Virus record (IMG/VR): IMGVR_UViG_3300030061_002483
Span: 1 to 64,000 of that record
From: a virus
DNA length: 64,000 bases
Direction: 5' to 3' (one strand)
Shown: in pieces, positions 16,729-28,900 of the stretch
Layout of the letters: each line of letters begins with the position of its first letter
Numbering within the stretch: position 1 is the stretch's first letter
Notes under the pieces: generated by a model
What the model saw: only the letters and a program-made list of their open reading frames with translations
The model's database searches: none
What the model was told of the DNA's origin: nothing
Program-made: the position numbers and the translations under genes

Positions 16729-19700
16729 ATGCCAAAATCATTTAGAGTAAGGACAGAAATAGGTAAAGAAAAAAACTTAACATTTGAATTAAAACAAGAT
16801 TTTGATTTATTAGAAATATTAAGTTTGTCTTTAACACAACAAGATGTGTATAGTAGGATGTGCTCAGATTTTGGAGTTGTGGTCGGTAGAGTTATATCTA
16901 ATGGTGGTTTCGGTATACCAAACGCTAAAGTTTCTATATTCGTACCTTTGGACTCTGAAGATGAAACCAACCCAATCATAAAACAACTTTATCCTTATAC
17001 TCAACCATATGACAAAGATGAACAAGGTAAAAGATATAATTTATTAAGTTCGGAAGAAAATTTTGACTGTCACGTTCCAGTAGGAACTTTTCCAAAACTT
17101 AGAAATGTTTTGAGTAATCAAGATGTTAGGTATGTCTATGACAAATATTATAAATTTACGGTAAAAACTAATGAGTCTGGTGATTTTATGATATATGGTG
17201 TTCCTACCGGAGACCAAAATATTGTGATGGATGTTGACCTAAGTGACATAGGTTGTTTTTCTTTACTACCTGAAGACTTTAAACAGATGGGTTACTCATC
17301 AACAGACTTTGATGGCCCCAAGTTTAAAAGTGATTCTAGTATAGACAGTCTTCCCCAAATATTAAATCAAACAAAATCAATAGATGTCAGACCTTTTTGG
17401 GGCGATGAAGAATTATGTAATGCATCAATAACTAGAGTAGATTTTGATTTACAAGATAGTGGATTTAAATTAAAACCTATGTCTATTTTTATGGGTAGTA
17501 CAGCTACCGATACTGATAAAGACGCAGTTAACTTCTCTTGTAGACCCAGAAGAGCACAAGGAAATCTATGTAGTTTAGTTTCTCAACCAGGTCTGATAGA
17601 CGCAATCAGATATACACCATTTTTTAAGCAAGATTCTAACGCTTATACCTCAACCACATCACCAGGACTTGCTGCTGGAGGTACAGTACCGATATTAGAA
17701 AGATACTATTTAGAGGATGGTGGTAGAGTTATTGATAGTACAGGAGCTTTCTTAGTCCATTTACCGATGAATTTAGACCATGTAATTACTGACGAATTCG
17801 GTAATTTGGTTAAGTCACAAGACCCTGAAAAAGGTGTGCCTACGAGAGGTAGATATAGATTTAGAATTAGACCGGAACAGTCAGCAGGAACAGCAAGAAA
17901 TAGAAGAAGAGGGAGTTACCTAGTCCCAAACATTAGAGAGTATAATGATGATGTTGGGGATAGTTCAGATGGTAACTGGACAAGCATAGACCCAAAATCC
18001 TACGCCTTTTCCATAGAATATAGTGATTATCACCCACACGCACAAACTAATTTACTGCCTGGAGCATTAGATTATTTTTATGACATGACTTTTAATAGGG
18101 TTTATACGGTGTCACAATTTCATGACCATGTTAAACATAATGGTAGGAGACAATTTCTAGGTGTTAAAGAAATATTGCCAGAAGAAGAACAACAATGTTC
18201 TACAACAGCAGTTCACTTTCCAGTTAACAGTGCTGTTAGAAGGGCAAAATTTATTATCTATTTAAATAATTTATTAATAGATTTAATGGGTATTATTTTT
18301 ATGGCTGTGTCATTAATAGTAGGTATTCTATCTTTTATATTTGGAATAATACTATTACCCATACTTTTATTTTTATATGCTTTATGTGCCATTTTAATAT
18401 TAATTAATGATGTTATTAGTAGTTTACCTTGGGTAAGTGGACCTTTGGATGGTTTAATAGCAGGATTAGGTTGTGATTGTATTTGTGTTAGTGGTAGTGG
18501 CTGCTTTGCTTGCGGGCCAGGAAATGTTAACTGTGCTTATTTTGGTTTCCCACTAGGGTTTGTATTATTTACTCTTAGACAAACCAAATATCCCGAATGT
18601 GAAAAATGTACATGTCGTAATACCGCAAATAGTGAAATGCAAGCATTAGCAAATAACTTCCCATGTCCAGGTGCTCCCCCAACTTATGACTCATCAGATT
18701 GTGAAGGTGGATTCTTTAGTAGTTTAGCTCAATGGGGTGGTAATGATTGTTGTGGAGCACAGGACGAGGCAAGAGTATGTTGTCCAGATTGGTATGGTTT
18801 TGACTCTACAACTACTGTAGGTGGATTGGGTGATGTTGATGGACCAGCAGGTGGGGGATGTTATGTTAAAGTAATGTGCTTTAACCCAGCATGTATCCTC
18901 GCAAATCTAAGTATGACAACATTCTTCCAATGGGCAAGAAGACAAAAAATAGCAAGTGCTTTATGTAATGGTGTGATGAATTATTTCTGGGAAAACGCAT
19001 GGGTAAGTGGATTTTTATATCAATTCCAATTTAAAATGAAATTAAAATATAGTGTCGCAGATGATAGTTATAATGCAGATTCTAAATGGTGTAAAAAACT
19101 AGTTTACATACACCCATCAGAACATGTTGTATATTATAGGTCTACACCTTTTAAATGGGACTCAGCGACCAATACAGGATACTTTTTAGGTGATGAAGAT
19201 GGTGTGAGAGGTGGTAACTCTAGTTCAGATAAACATTCTGATGGTGACATGAGAAGACACATCCTTTTTCCGACCACAATAGTAGATATGGGTTCTAGAA
19301 ATCAATGTATACAACAAATATGTTTAGACCCAAACTTTGCTGAAGAATGTTCAGTTACCGACCAGATAGGACATACCAGTTTCCAAGACTTTACAGAACT
19401 AGTTTCAGACATATATAATTTAAAAGCTAATTATTCATTAGCTGCCTTAGGTAGTTTCTTTACAAGACCAGAAAACGAAATAGGTGGAGATGTCGCACAA
19501 GCTATTATGCAAAACTGTATGGTGGGTGTTGTTGGTTATGAAAGTAATATGAGTACTACCGGTTGTGTATGTCTTGATGATAATGGAAATTCCGGTATAA
19601 ATACAGGTACTACACTTGGTGAGTTAATGGAATACCCATACCCTGGTGATGGTAATAGTCCATTTAATGACCCCTATGTACAACATGGTGTTTATGGTGA

Positions 19701-20220
19701 TGGTGCTAGAAGATGGATTCAATGGGAACCTATGTTATTTACAGCAGCTACACAAACTATTATGTCCGGTGTTGATTTAATAGAATGTTTAACAGAAGAT
19801 TTAAGAGCCTCTTCACAACCAGTACCTTATTATATATGGAATTTAGACGGTGCACCTGGAACACCATTCGGTAGTGATTATAATGATTGGTCAGGAACTT
19901 ACGGAGACTATAGAAGAAAAACAGCTATTCCTATGAGTCCACTTGGGGCTATAAATTTAGGACCAGTATCTACGAATATATGGCCAGAACCTAACCCCCT
20001 AACTAGCGATTACTTCCAAGGTTCAAATGCAGGAACTATGGGTGTTAACAATAGTTTATTACAACCAGCTAATTACCCACCACTAACACCAACTAGTGCA
20101 CCAACAATAAACATGACACAACCATTATTTTATTATTTTGGTTTAAGACCTGGACAAACATCTTACAATACGTTTTTAAGGTTATATGTCGATGAAGAAT
20201 TAGCAGACGCGGTATTATAA
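16729..20220 (+). CDS. Large baseplate/tail protein with membrane-like segments and a Cys-rich domain
   Basis: 1163 residues; position after gp6 suggests a wedge or baseplate component (a gp7-like place), but I cannot assign a family. Residues about 40-190 contain a carboxypeptidase-regulatory-like beta domain (GRVISNGGFGIPNAKVSIFV; ESGDFMIYGVPTGDQNI). Residues 508-565 are an uninterrupted hydrophobic run (LMGIIFMAVSLIVGILSFIF and on to LPILLFLYALCAILILI) long enough for two or three membrane passes. It is followed by a Cys-rich region (about 575-720: CDCICVSGSGCFACG, CEKCTCRN, CCPDW). The remainder is structural with WxxP-rich loops. Hydrophobic segments of this length are very unusual in a baseplate protein. 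The gene overlaps the next by one base (TAATG). Confidence 0.75.
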   Translation: MPKSFRVRTEIGKEKNLTFELKQDFDLLEILSLSLTQQDVYSRMCSDFGVVVGRVISNGGFGIPNAKVSIFVPLDSEDETNPIIKQLYPYTQPYDKDEQGKRYNLLSSEENFDCHVPVGTFPKLRNVLSNQDVRYVYDKYYKFTVKTNESGDFMIYGVPTGDQNIVMDVDLSDIGCFSLLPEDFKQMGYSSTDFDGPKFKSDSSIDSLPQILNQTKSIDVRPFWGDEELCNASITRVDFDLQDSGFKLKPMSIFMGSTATDTDKDAVNFSCRPRRAQGNLCSLVSQPGLIDAIRYTPFFKQDSNAYTSTTSPGLAAGGTVPILERYYLEDGGRVIDSTGAFLVHLPMNLDHVITDEFGNLVKSQDPEKGVPTRGRYRFRIRPEQSAGTARNRRRGSYLVPNIREYNDDVGDSSDGNWTSIDPKSYAFSIEYSDYHPHAQTNLLPGALDYFYDMTFNRVYTVSQFHDHVKHNGRRQFLGVKEILPEEEQQCSTTAVHFPVNSAVRRAKFIIYLNNLLIDLMGIIFMAVSLIVGILSFIFGIILLPILLFLYALCAILILINDVISSLPWVSGPLDGLIAGLGCDCICVSGSGCFACGPGNVNCAYFGFPLGFVLFTLRQTKYPECEKCTCRNTANSEMQALANNFPCPGAPPTYDSSDCEGGFFSSLAQWGGNDCCGAQDEARVCCPDWYGFDSTTTVGGLGDVDGPAGGGCYVKVMCFNPACILANLSMTTFFQWARRQKIASALCNGVMNYFWENAWVSGFLYQFQFKMKLKYSVADDSYNADSKWCKKLVYIHPSEHVVYYRSTPFKWDSATNTGYFLGDEDGVRGGNSSSDKHSDGDMRRHILFPTTIVDMGSRNQCIQQICLDPNFAEECSVTDQIGHTSFQDFTELVSDIYNLKANYSLAALGSFFTRPENEIGGDVAQAIMQNCMVGVVGYESNMSTTGCVCLDDNGNSGINTGTTLGELMEYPYPGDGNSPFNDPYVQHGVYGDGARRWIQWEPMLFTAATQTIMSGVDLIECLTEDLRASSQPVPYYIWNLDGAPGTPFGSDYNDWSGTYGDYRRKTAIPMSPLGAINLGPVSTNIWPEPNPLTSDYFQGSNAGTMGVNNSLLQPANYPPLTPTSAPTINMTQPLFYYFGLRPGQTSYNTFLRLYVDEELADAVL

Positions 20221-22055
20221 TGAGTACAGATAAAAACATAAGAGCTCTTAGAGGTTCCGCGAGATTTGCGGGGTCAACAGATAAAGATGTTGGGTTACAA
20301 GCTTTTTTGGAGTCAGACAAAAGAAATTTAATAGAAGGGGATAGAAATTTAGTTTTAAATCTACAAGACCAGTTTAATTTTGAAAGACAGTATTCTACAA
20401 CATATAGATTATACGGTAAAATAGATATGTTGTATCATAATGTAATTAGTGGTGAAACGACTAATGCAAACACCATAAAGAATATGTATTTTATACCGGA
20501 TTTTAGGGGTTGTCCAGATTGTCTATTATATCCTGGACCATTTTGTGGGCCACCATGTAGTGGGTTACCACCAGCAGTTACTTTTGACATGATACCTAAT
20601 AGAAGGTATGGTCCGGGTGGTGGAGCTGGCATAGGACCATTTAATTTCGCTACTGCGTACCAAGATAATTGGGTACTATATACCTCTTATATTTATTCCC
20701 ATCAATCCGGACAAACAATGCAATTTCACATAGATTATACTGGTGGAACATCTGGTTTAGATTTTGTTGCAGGAGATGGAATCCCATTTACATTAGAAAC
20801 AGTAGTGATTGATGGTAAAGACACTTTAAGGTTTAGAACTAGAGCACGTCACGGTATACAACCAGGTGAATATATAGAGATACAGTCCACAGCAACAAGT
20901 TTCGGTGGAGCCAATTTAATTACCACCATCCCGTTAACCTATTCTTTAAATCTAGTGCCAACAACAAGATTTGAGACAATTTTTAAAATAGATTCCTTTG
21001 GTGATGGTACAACAAATTCAGAAGACTATGTTTTAAATGTGAATGTTAAAGGTATAGATAGCGGAAGTATACCTTCAAAATGTGTAGGTACCTTTAAAAG
21101 AATTATAAATATAGATAACATAGCCGAAACAAAATCACAATATTACGTACATCAACACAAATTAATAAGTAGGTCTAATGACTATACTTTAGATAGAACG
21201 GGATTCGAATTTGGTATTTACAATAGAAAGGGTAGAAATTTTAGTGATAAAAAAACACCTGACAGTATAGCAAAAACTGTTATTAAAGAAGAGTTTAAAT
21301 CTTATGTGTATTGTTTTACACGAGATTTTGACGCGGAAAAATATTTTGATAATTGGAATAGACCTGTATCAGAATTTTATCTTACCATGCTACCAACTAA
21401 TAGAAATGCTATGTGGGACTATGAAGGTGATTCTGGGTTCGCCGCGGATTCTCCAGCTACCTATGGATGGAATTGGAATTTCCAACCTAACGGATTCCTA
21501 GACCCTTTTATCGATATAGATACTTTACCACACAACAAAGTAAATTTATTTCAAAGTACCCCCACAAATGGGGTAGACCCACTACCAACGAGTGGAGCTA
21601 CATTTAGAGGTGCATTTGTAGAATGGAACCCTTATGAAATAAAAGAAAGAATAATTTCAGAGATAGGACATGCCTTAAAACTTAATCCAACGGTATTAGT
21701 GGAAGGGGTTACCACCCAGGTCCCACCTGAAAAACATTCAATATACAAATATAAACCACATCACAGAATACTAATAAGGCCCTTCTCTAACACTATAAAT
21801 TATAGTGATAGTTTAGAAAATTCACCACAATATGCTAGATATTTAGTTAGTGAAGAAACTTTTAGATGGAGAAATCAATTACCGGTTGAAATGTATGAGG
21901 ATAATGGTTACGGTGTAAGTTATCCTTATTTAAATGACGCACATTACCCACATCTTAGTGTTGAGTTTAAACACATACCAGTAGGACCGATTTTAAATAA
22001 AATAGAACCAATGTCAGCAATGACAATGTTAAATGAAATGATAGATGTCTGTTAA
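20220..22055 (+). CDS. Predicted baseplate/tail structural protein, 611 aa
   Basis: Unrecognised. It starts with the TAATG overlap of the upstream gene, so the two are coupled. The N-terminus is polar; a Cys/Pro/Gly cluster (FRGCPDCLLYPGPFCGPPCS, about residues 93-112) resembles the Cys-rich segments of neighbouring virion proteins; the remainder is beta-rich with aromatic residues. There is no signal peptide. The run of same-strand, end-to-end genes after gp25/gp6 makes a virion role likely, but the exact component is unknown. Confidence 0.7.
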   Translation: MSTDKNIRALRGSARFAGSTDKDVGLQAFLESDKRNLIEGDRNLVLNLQDQFNFERQYSTTYRLYGKIDMLYHNVISGETTNANTIKNMYFIPDFRGCPDCLLYPGPFCGPPCSGLPPAVTFDMIPNRRYGPGGGAGIGPFNFATAYQDNWVLYTSYIYSHQSGQTMQFHIDYTGGTSGLDFVAGDGIPFTLETVVIDGKDTLRFRTRARHGIQPGEYIEIQSTATSFGGANLITTIPLTYSLNLVPTTRFETIFKIDSFGDGTTNSEDYVLNVNVKGIDSGSIPSKCVGTFKRIINIDNIAETKSQYYVHQHKLISRSNDYTLDRTGFEFGIYNRKGRNFSDKKTPDSIAKTVIKEEFKSYVYCFTRDFDAEKYFDNWNRPVSEFYLTMLPTNRNAMWDYEGDSGFAADSPATYGWNWNFQPNGFLDPFIDIDTLPHNKVNLFQSTPTNGVDPLPTSGATFRGAFVEWNPYEIKERIISEIGHALKLNPTVLVEGVTTQVPPEKHSIYKYKPHHRILIRPFSNTINYSDSLENSPQYARYLVSEETFRWRNQLPVEMYEDNGYGVSYPYLNDAHYPHLSVEFKHIPVGPILNKIEPMSAMTMLNEMIDVC

Positions 22056-22929
22056 TAGAATACAAATAAAAGCTTCACTAGGGGAAAAACAAATTACTAT
22101 CCCAATAGGACAAACCTTTGATGAGGTAGGTCGTGAACAATTAATACGTGATTATGAAGTAGTAGAACAACAAGATAATGTAAATATTATACAAGATTAT
22201 GAAACTACTAGATATTCTTTTAGTGGTGGTTCATTTATTCATTATGAATTTAAGTTTTATTCTGGTGGAACTTATTTTGATAAATTTAAACCACTAGGGT
22301 ATAAAGACTACGAATTAGCTAAAAATAAAAAATCTTTTGTTAATAGTTTTTTTAAGTTTGATTATTGGGACTCACCATTAAGAAAAGAACAAAAATTAAT
22401 GTTTTCTATAGTTATTCCAGCTAACAATTGTGATAAAGATTACCCAGCAATGGTTAATATTGATGAAGACCCCTTAGAATACTTCTCACAACTAGCTTCT
22501 GGTGATTTAGCTCCTGGACAATTACCAGAATATGATATATACCACCCGTACATTACGGTAGGTCCCACTCAAGTTAGAAATGAGGGTTACTATATACAAT
22601 GGTTAAAGGAAAGAAATTTGTTAGAAATAGATACATTTTATATGTCGTGTAATTTTTTTAATGCGGGTACAGGACAATCAACACGAATGATAAATAAAAA
22701 TCCTTTAATTCCCTCAGGTAGTTGGGACCCAACAACCGACTTAGGAACTTATGATTATCCAGAATGGTTCTACTACCAAGTTAAATTAACCATAAGAGAA
22801 GGTACAGAAACACCAAAGTATTACTATAATGTATATAACTATAGTAATATGAATTTACAATACGGTATACAGGGTAGCTCAATAGGTACCCTAACCCCGA
22901 TAATTTTTTATGAATACATTGAACCATAA
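22045..22929 (+). CDS. Predicted baseplate/tail structural protein, 294 aa
   Basis: Unrecognised 294-residue protein, overlapping its upstream neighbour by 11 bases and the giant downstream gene by one base. Visible features are a beta-rich body with many Tyr and Asp residues (HYEFKFYSGGTYFDKFKPLG; YYNVYNYSNMNLQYGIQG) and few cysteines. The composition resembles tail-fibre or adaptor proteins. It may be an adaptor for the Cys-rich giant that follows. Confidence 0.7.
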   Translation: MSVNRIQIKASLGEKQITIPIGQTFDEVGREQLIRDYEVVEQQDNVNIIQDYETTRYSFSGGSFIHYEFKFYSGGTYFDKFKPLGYKDYELAKNKKSFVNSFFKFDYWDSPLRKEQKLMFSIVIPANNCDKDYPAMVNIDEDPLEYFSQLASGDLAPGQLPEYDIYHPYITVGPTQVRNEGYYIQWLKERNLLEIDTFYMSCNFFNAGTGQSTRMINKNPLIPSGSWDPTTDLGTYDYPEWFYYQVKLTIREGTETPKYYYNVYNYSNMNLQYGIQGSSIGTLTPIIFYEYIEP

Positions 22930-25900
22930 TGGAAGTAAATAAATATGTAATAAGAAGGTCCAACCCAGACGTGAGTTGGTCGATACCATGTTCAGGAGCT
23001 ACTAATATGTGGCCTATTAATTATAGTACTAATTGTTCCGGTTCTACAATGTATAGTTCTACAGCTTCACAAGTACTTAATGCGTTGAATGGAAATATGA
23101 ATAATTTCCCAATGGAGTTAAGTGATTGTAGCCCTACAAACCCTTGTGTAATATTATGGGACGTGAACCCACAACCTATTGGTACTGTAGGTAGATGTCA
23201 AGTCAATGACTTTGCATACATAGAATATAAAGGTTTTTGGTTAACTACACCAGGGCCAGTAACACAACAAGTAAGTTATTCAGAACTTATAGGGTATTAT
23301 GAAAGTAATAATTTTGATTTATCAACAAGTTTACAATCACAATCATCTTCTTACGCACAAATGAATAGAGCATGGTGTCTATGTGACAATCCACTAGGTG
23401 AATTCCTATATGATATTACATTTTCTTTACACCAAGATTTCAATGATATCGGTCATTATTCCCTATGGGATGGAAATATTGACCAAAAAGAAATATTCCA
23501 AAACTTTGTTGTTAGTGCAACTACAAATCCGGGGGGTATATACGACGGGTATTATATACAAGTTTGGAATACCACAGATTTTGGATTCTACAAAACATTC
23601 CAAGACTCAGCTTATGTTATAGATTGGGGTGACGGTACACAATCTACATTACAGTACCCTACTCTTATAGGAAACCATCAATACGCAGCAACAGCAGTAC
23701 CAACATATAAACAAATAAAAATAACATATAACGCTCCTTGGGGACCAGTTAGTACTACCAAAACTATAGTAGTACCTAATTTAGATTTATTGGGGATAGT
23801 ATCCCAACCCCCAGGACCATCACCTTTATTGGGTGGTATGCCACCTCAACAAGTAAATTTAACAGGACCTACTAATACAGGCGGTCTACCTGTAGGTTCA
23901 TCAACCGCGGGACATGCTGTATATGGTAATCCAGGTACGATGAGTTACATGCCTTTAGATTCAGCAGTAGACATTAATGAATTTAGTGGGTTATCACCAA
24001 TGCCATGTTTTACAGTGACTGGTATTACTGAAAGTATACTAGGTAGTTTCCAAACCTATTCAAATACCACTAATGCACCTGGATTATTAGAACCAGGTAT
24101 GAACATTAGTAATACACCAGGACAATATGTAGTACCTATAGGTGGTGATGTTATCGACCCCGTAAGTAATGAACCCACACCAGGGTTAATGGGAGAAATA
24201 ACAGCTGCGAACGGAGGTTATACAGCATACACAGTTTATGCACCTACTGTAGCTGGTAATATAACCCCTATAGAATACTACGATTTTGTTAACGGTATAA
24301 CAATTTTTGTGGCGGAAAGTTGTGGGTTACCAGGTAATACTTTTCTAGATAGTGCCGACTGTTTTCAATGTGAAATAGATGATTGTACTTATTGTGAAAC
24401 CAAAGACGAATACTTTAATAGGGAGAGTGGTGTATTGGGTGGACCAACAGCAATTTCTGTAGGGACTAATTACGCAAATTTAGTTCCACCACAACAATGG
24501 AACTCTTTTACAAATTATAATATTGGTGATATAGTTTTTGACCGAACTTATAATTTATGTTGTTGTTATATGGTAGTAAAAGATATTATACAATCTGGTG
24601 CTACTCCATCAGATTGGGCGGGTGTACCCCCAGCTATAACTGATGATGGTATGTGGTATCCAGGATTAGATATTAATGGTAATACTTTACCTGGTCATCA
24701 TATTTATGAACCATGTTGTAGACAACCAGATTGTGATTGTGGAACATGTCCACCAGGAACAGCAACACCATGTAATGACCCAACTAATCCTTGGAATTCT
24801 TATCCGTTAACATTACCTGTTGGACCAGCAGGACCGTGGGTAAATGGAAATGTTTATAATGTGGGGGAATTTACCGAAGGTCCAAATGGTGGTTGTTATA
24901 GAGCTTTATCTACGGGTGCTCACCCATCACCAGTTACTGGTGCAGGAGCATCCACCTATTGGGATTATGTAACCTGTGCAAGTTGGGCATGTCCGATAGA
25001 CCCAACCGCTACTGGATGTCAGATGTATACGGGGTTAACCCAAGGAATACCAGGAGCTTTTCCATTTTATAGTGATTGTGATACATTTTTTGCGGCAGGA
25101 GAATGTTTTGATACACAGTGGATTTGTGAAGACCAATATAATTGTAGTGGTTGTATAGAGATTAATTCTTCTCATAGTGGTTATACATTACCTATCGCAC
25201 CACCAGTATTTTCAGCACAGGCAGAGTGTGAAGCTTGGTGTGACCCACCACTATATTCTTGTGCAACCCCAACAACTAGTCCATGTTGTCTGTTTATGAG
25301 TTGTGATATACTACCAAACCTATATACCGCAGCTATGAATGATTATTTCACTGCTTTTGGAGGTGGAGCACCAATAACAATACCTAATCTAAATTCTTTA
25401 GATTTATATTTAGATTCTTCCATTTGTGAAAGTGCATGTTGTGAAACACTAGGATACCAATGGACTTGTACCTATGGATGCCAAGAATTTCCTGGTTTAA
25501 CACAAAGTTTAGCTGATTGTGTTGCTACATCCCCAGCTGGTACTTTTGGTTTATCAGCAGAGTGTGGGTATGATTGTGTAAATCCTTGTGTACCATATGT
25601 TCCGGGTGTTTCTAGTCCTTGTATGTCATGTACTGATTTAGGTATATTTAACACCCCTGGTTGTGCACCATTCCAAACTGACGCTCAATGTGCTCAAAGT
25701 TGTACGGCTGATACATCTTGTTACAGATGTGATTGTTATGATACACAACCATGTACTTTAGAATATCCATGTACAACACCTTCTGCCACGGTACCTGGTT
25801 GTACAGGACCTAATCCAGCACTTGGAACTTATGCAACTGCATCCGCATGTACAGCATCTTGTATTTGTGACGCAGGTTGGGATTGTTACATTATAAATAA

Positions 25901-28900
25901 CCCATATGACCCAAATTACGGTCAACCAGACGGTCAAGGATGTCGATATGTACAAGATTTAAACTTATTAGGTACCGGATTTACATTTTCATCTAATGGA
26001 CCATTTTCAGCATTAACAGATTGTTGTTTAGATACTGGTTGTTGTACTGTAAATTGTGATGAAATTGATGCACTATATTATGACCCTGCTATAAATGGCT
26101 ACACCCCAGCCAATTATATTGGGCCACCAAATCCTCCACCACCATTTGGTACTGGTACTTATCCGTGTTATTATGAAACCGTTTCAAACACTAGTATAGG
26201 TTGTTATTCAGGCCAATCTGGTGGACCATATAATGCTGGATTTAGTTTACCATTTTGTACTATGGCAGACTGTTTAAATTGGATAACTGCTGATGCTCCA
26301 TGTCCTCCAGCTGAAGACCCATTGGGTAACCCAACAGGTTTTACATGTTGTGAAGAAGAAATAGAAATTACTTGTGATTGTGCGTGTAGTGGTACTACAG
26401 CGGCACTAATGATATCCCCACTCCCTTTAAATCATACTGGTGCTTTTGTTGCGAGTGGAACGGAGGGGTATACTATAGGGGATACCGTTACGTATGTAGA
26501 TATAGATAGTCCGGTGTGTTGTTATGTTTGTAATTGTCCGGATAATGGTGGTGTTTTAGATTGTAATTCCTACACTCCAGATATGCCTTTACCTCCAGGA
26601 CAAATAAATTGTTGGGAATCTTGTGGGTCTACCGAAGGAAGTGCACCGTCAGGGTGTACACCTTGTTTAGGTTATTCCGCAACACAGGATACATATCTAT
26701 GTACAACTAATAATGGTTGTGTTGCTTCTGACGATATAATATTAAATCCAGGAGGTATGGGGGTACCATGTGTTATAAACCCACTGTTCACTCAAACACA
26801 ACAAAATTGTTACACATCTTCTACCTGTGATTACGAATGTCAAGCAGGTTGTTATTGTGATGACCAAGGAACCCCTAACCCATTAGATGATATAACTGGT
26901 TGTGTTATGTTACAAGATGTCTTGAACGGTTTAACCCCTTTCGCTTCAACCAATTACTTTGCATTATCTTTAGATAGTTGTAACACAGCAATAACTTTAG
27001 GTATGGATTGTTGTACGGGTGAAACTTTTTACTGTGACTATATAGATAATGGGTCAGTTATTAATTGTGATTCTACAGGTACATTAGGTACAGGATGTCA
27101 ATCTATATATGATGGACAACCAGGATATCCAGGACCTTACACATCTTTAACCGACTGTCAACAAGCCTGTACTTGGGAATGTGATAGTAACGGGTGGCAA
27201 CAATGTCAGTTCGTTTTAAATTCAACAGCACCAGTTACCTTCCCTAGTGCGAATGCTTGTTACGTGGCTAATACACAACCAACTAATTGTTATTGTCAAC
27301 CATCAGCAACCACATCTTGGTATTGTGATAATTCAGGTCAATCCGGTCTATTACCTGGCACAAGTAATTGTGTAACCAGTACCGTAGTTGCTGGGTATAC
27401 TACCGCTCAACAACAACAAGTTTACGGTCAAGGACAAATAACTTATTTTGCTGGTGGAACAGGGTTCTTAAACCAAACATTTTGTGAAGAATTTTGTAGA
27501 TATAAATGTTATGATACAAATGTAGGGTTAACCCCACCTAATACTCCTTGTGAATGTAGTTTAGATTGGGGTAATAACGGTGGAACAACAACTTCATTTT
27601 ATGATTGTACCGGGTCTACTTTTTCTAATCTAGGATATTATCCTTGTTGTCCGACAGGAACTACTATATTTTGTTGTGACCCAATATTAGGTTGTCTAGG
27701 ACCTTATACTCCTGGTAATCAACCAGCGGGTTGTCTAGGTACTTTTTCAAGTGATGCACAATGTAATACTGAATGTAATTTTGCTTGTGGAGATTGTTTT
27801 GGTACAGATAATTGTTTCTGTGAATTTTATTTTGGCCCACTAGTATGTACCGGTGAAACCATATATAATACTATGGCTGATTGTCAAGCTAATTATACTC
27901 TAGGACAATTTAGTTCTACCGGATGTTGTGATTGTTATGATTGTGCTATTAATGGGGGTATAACTTGGACATATACACCATCAGATAATGCTACTACATG
28001 GATGTCTAATAGTACGTCAGTACCATCACCTCAAAACGGTATTTTAGGTGACCCATGGTCTTCCGGCCAAGTGGGCGTACCTAATGGTGGGTATTTTGCT
28101 GGAGATACGGTTTTATACACTAATAGTGATGGTGTTACTTGTTGTTATGTTTTTGTTAATAAATGGAATACTTCATGGATTGATTTTACCATAGACCCAC
28201 ACACTTATTACACTTCTTACGTTAATGCAGTTGCTAATAATGACTTTTATTTAGCATATTACTCACAAGTATGGATTGCGTGTGACCCTAGTTGTGCACC
28301 ACCTAGTATAATCACTTGGGATTGTTTCCCAGGTACAGCAACTGATACTTGTCTAAATCTAACTAATTTCTTCCAAAATAGTGTAGGGAACCCAGTCCCT
28401 TATTTTGGTGACGCATTAGATGCTGTTCTAACAGGTTGGGGTAACCCCAACGTAACCAACTCAGGTTTTCAAGCAGCAGTATTCCAAATGGGTCAATATG
28501 TAACGGAACTAATGGCTCCATTTGCACCACAAACACCAGGACACTGTCAAGGTCCTAATGGAGGTTACTTACATAAAGTTACAGGTATAAATGTATCCGG
28601 TGTAGCTACAAACCCATCAGCTCCAGCGTATTTACCTACAGTCGCTGCGGGAACACCATTTAGTTCTTGGAAAGGATTGATAGACGCTTTAAATGCAGAC
28701 AACTGGATGTTAGGTAACGGTACATCACCAATTTGGAATGTTACAGACCCTCTGGTAGTATACAATGATTTTTGTATCTATAATGAAGGTGATTGTTTTG
28801 GTGCCAAATCAATAGCGTGTATTTGTGGTGGTAAACCATGTGACTGTCAACCAGTATATGGTCCAGGTGGTCAGTACGCAACATCAGCTTCGTGTTATAG

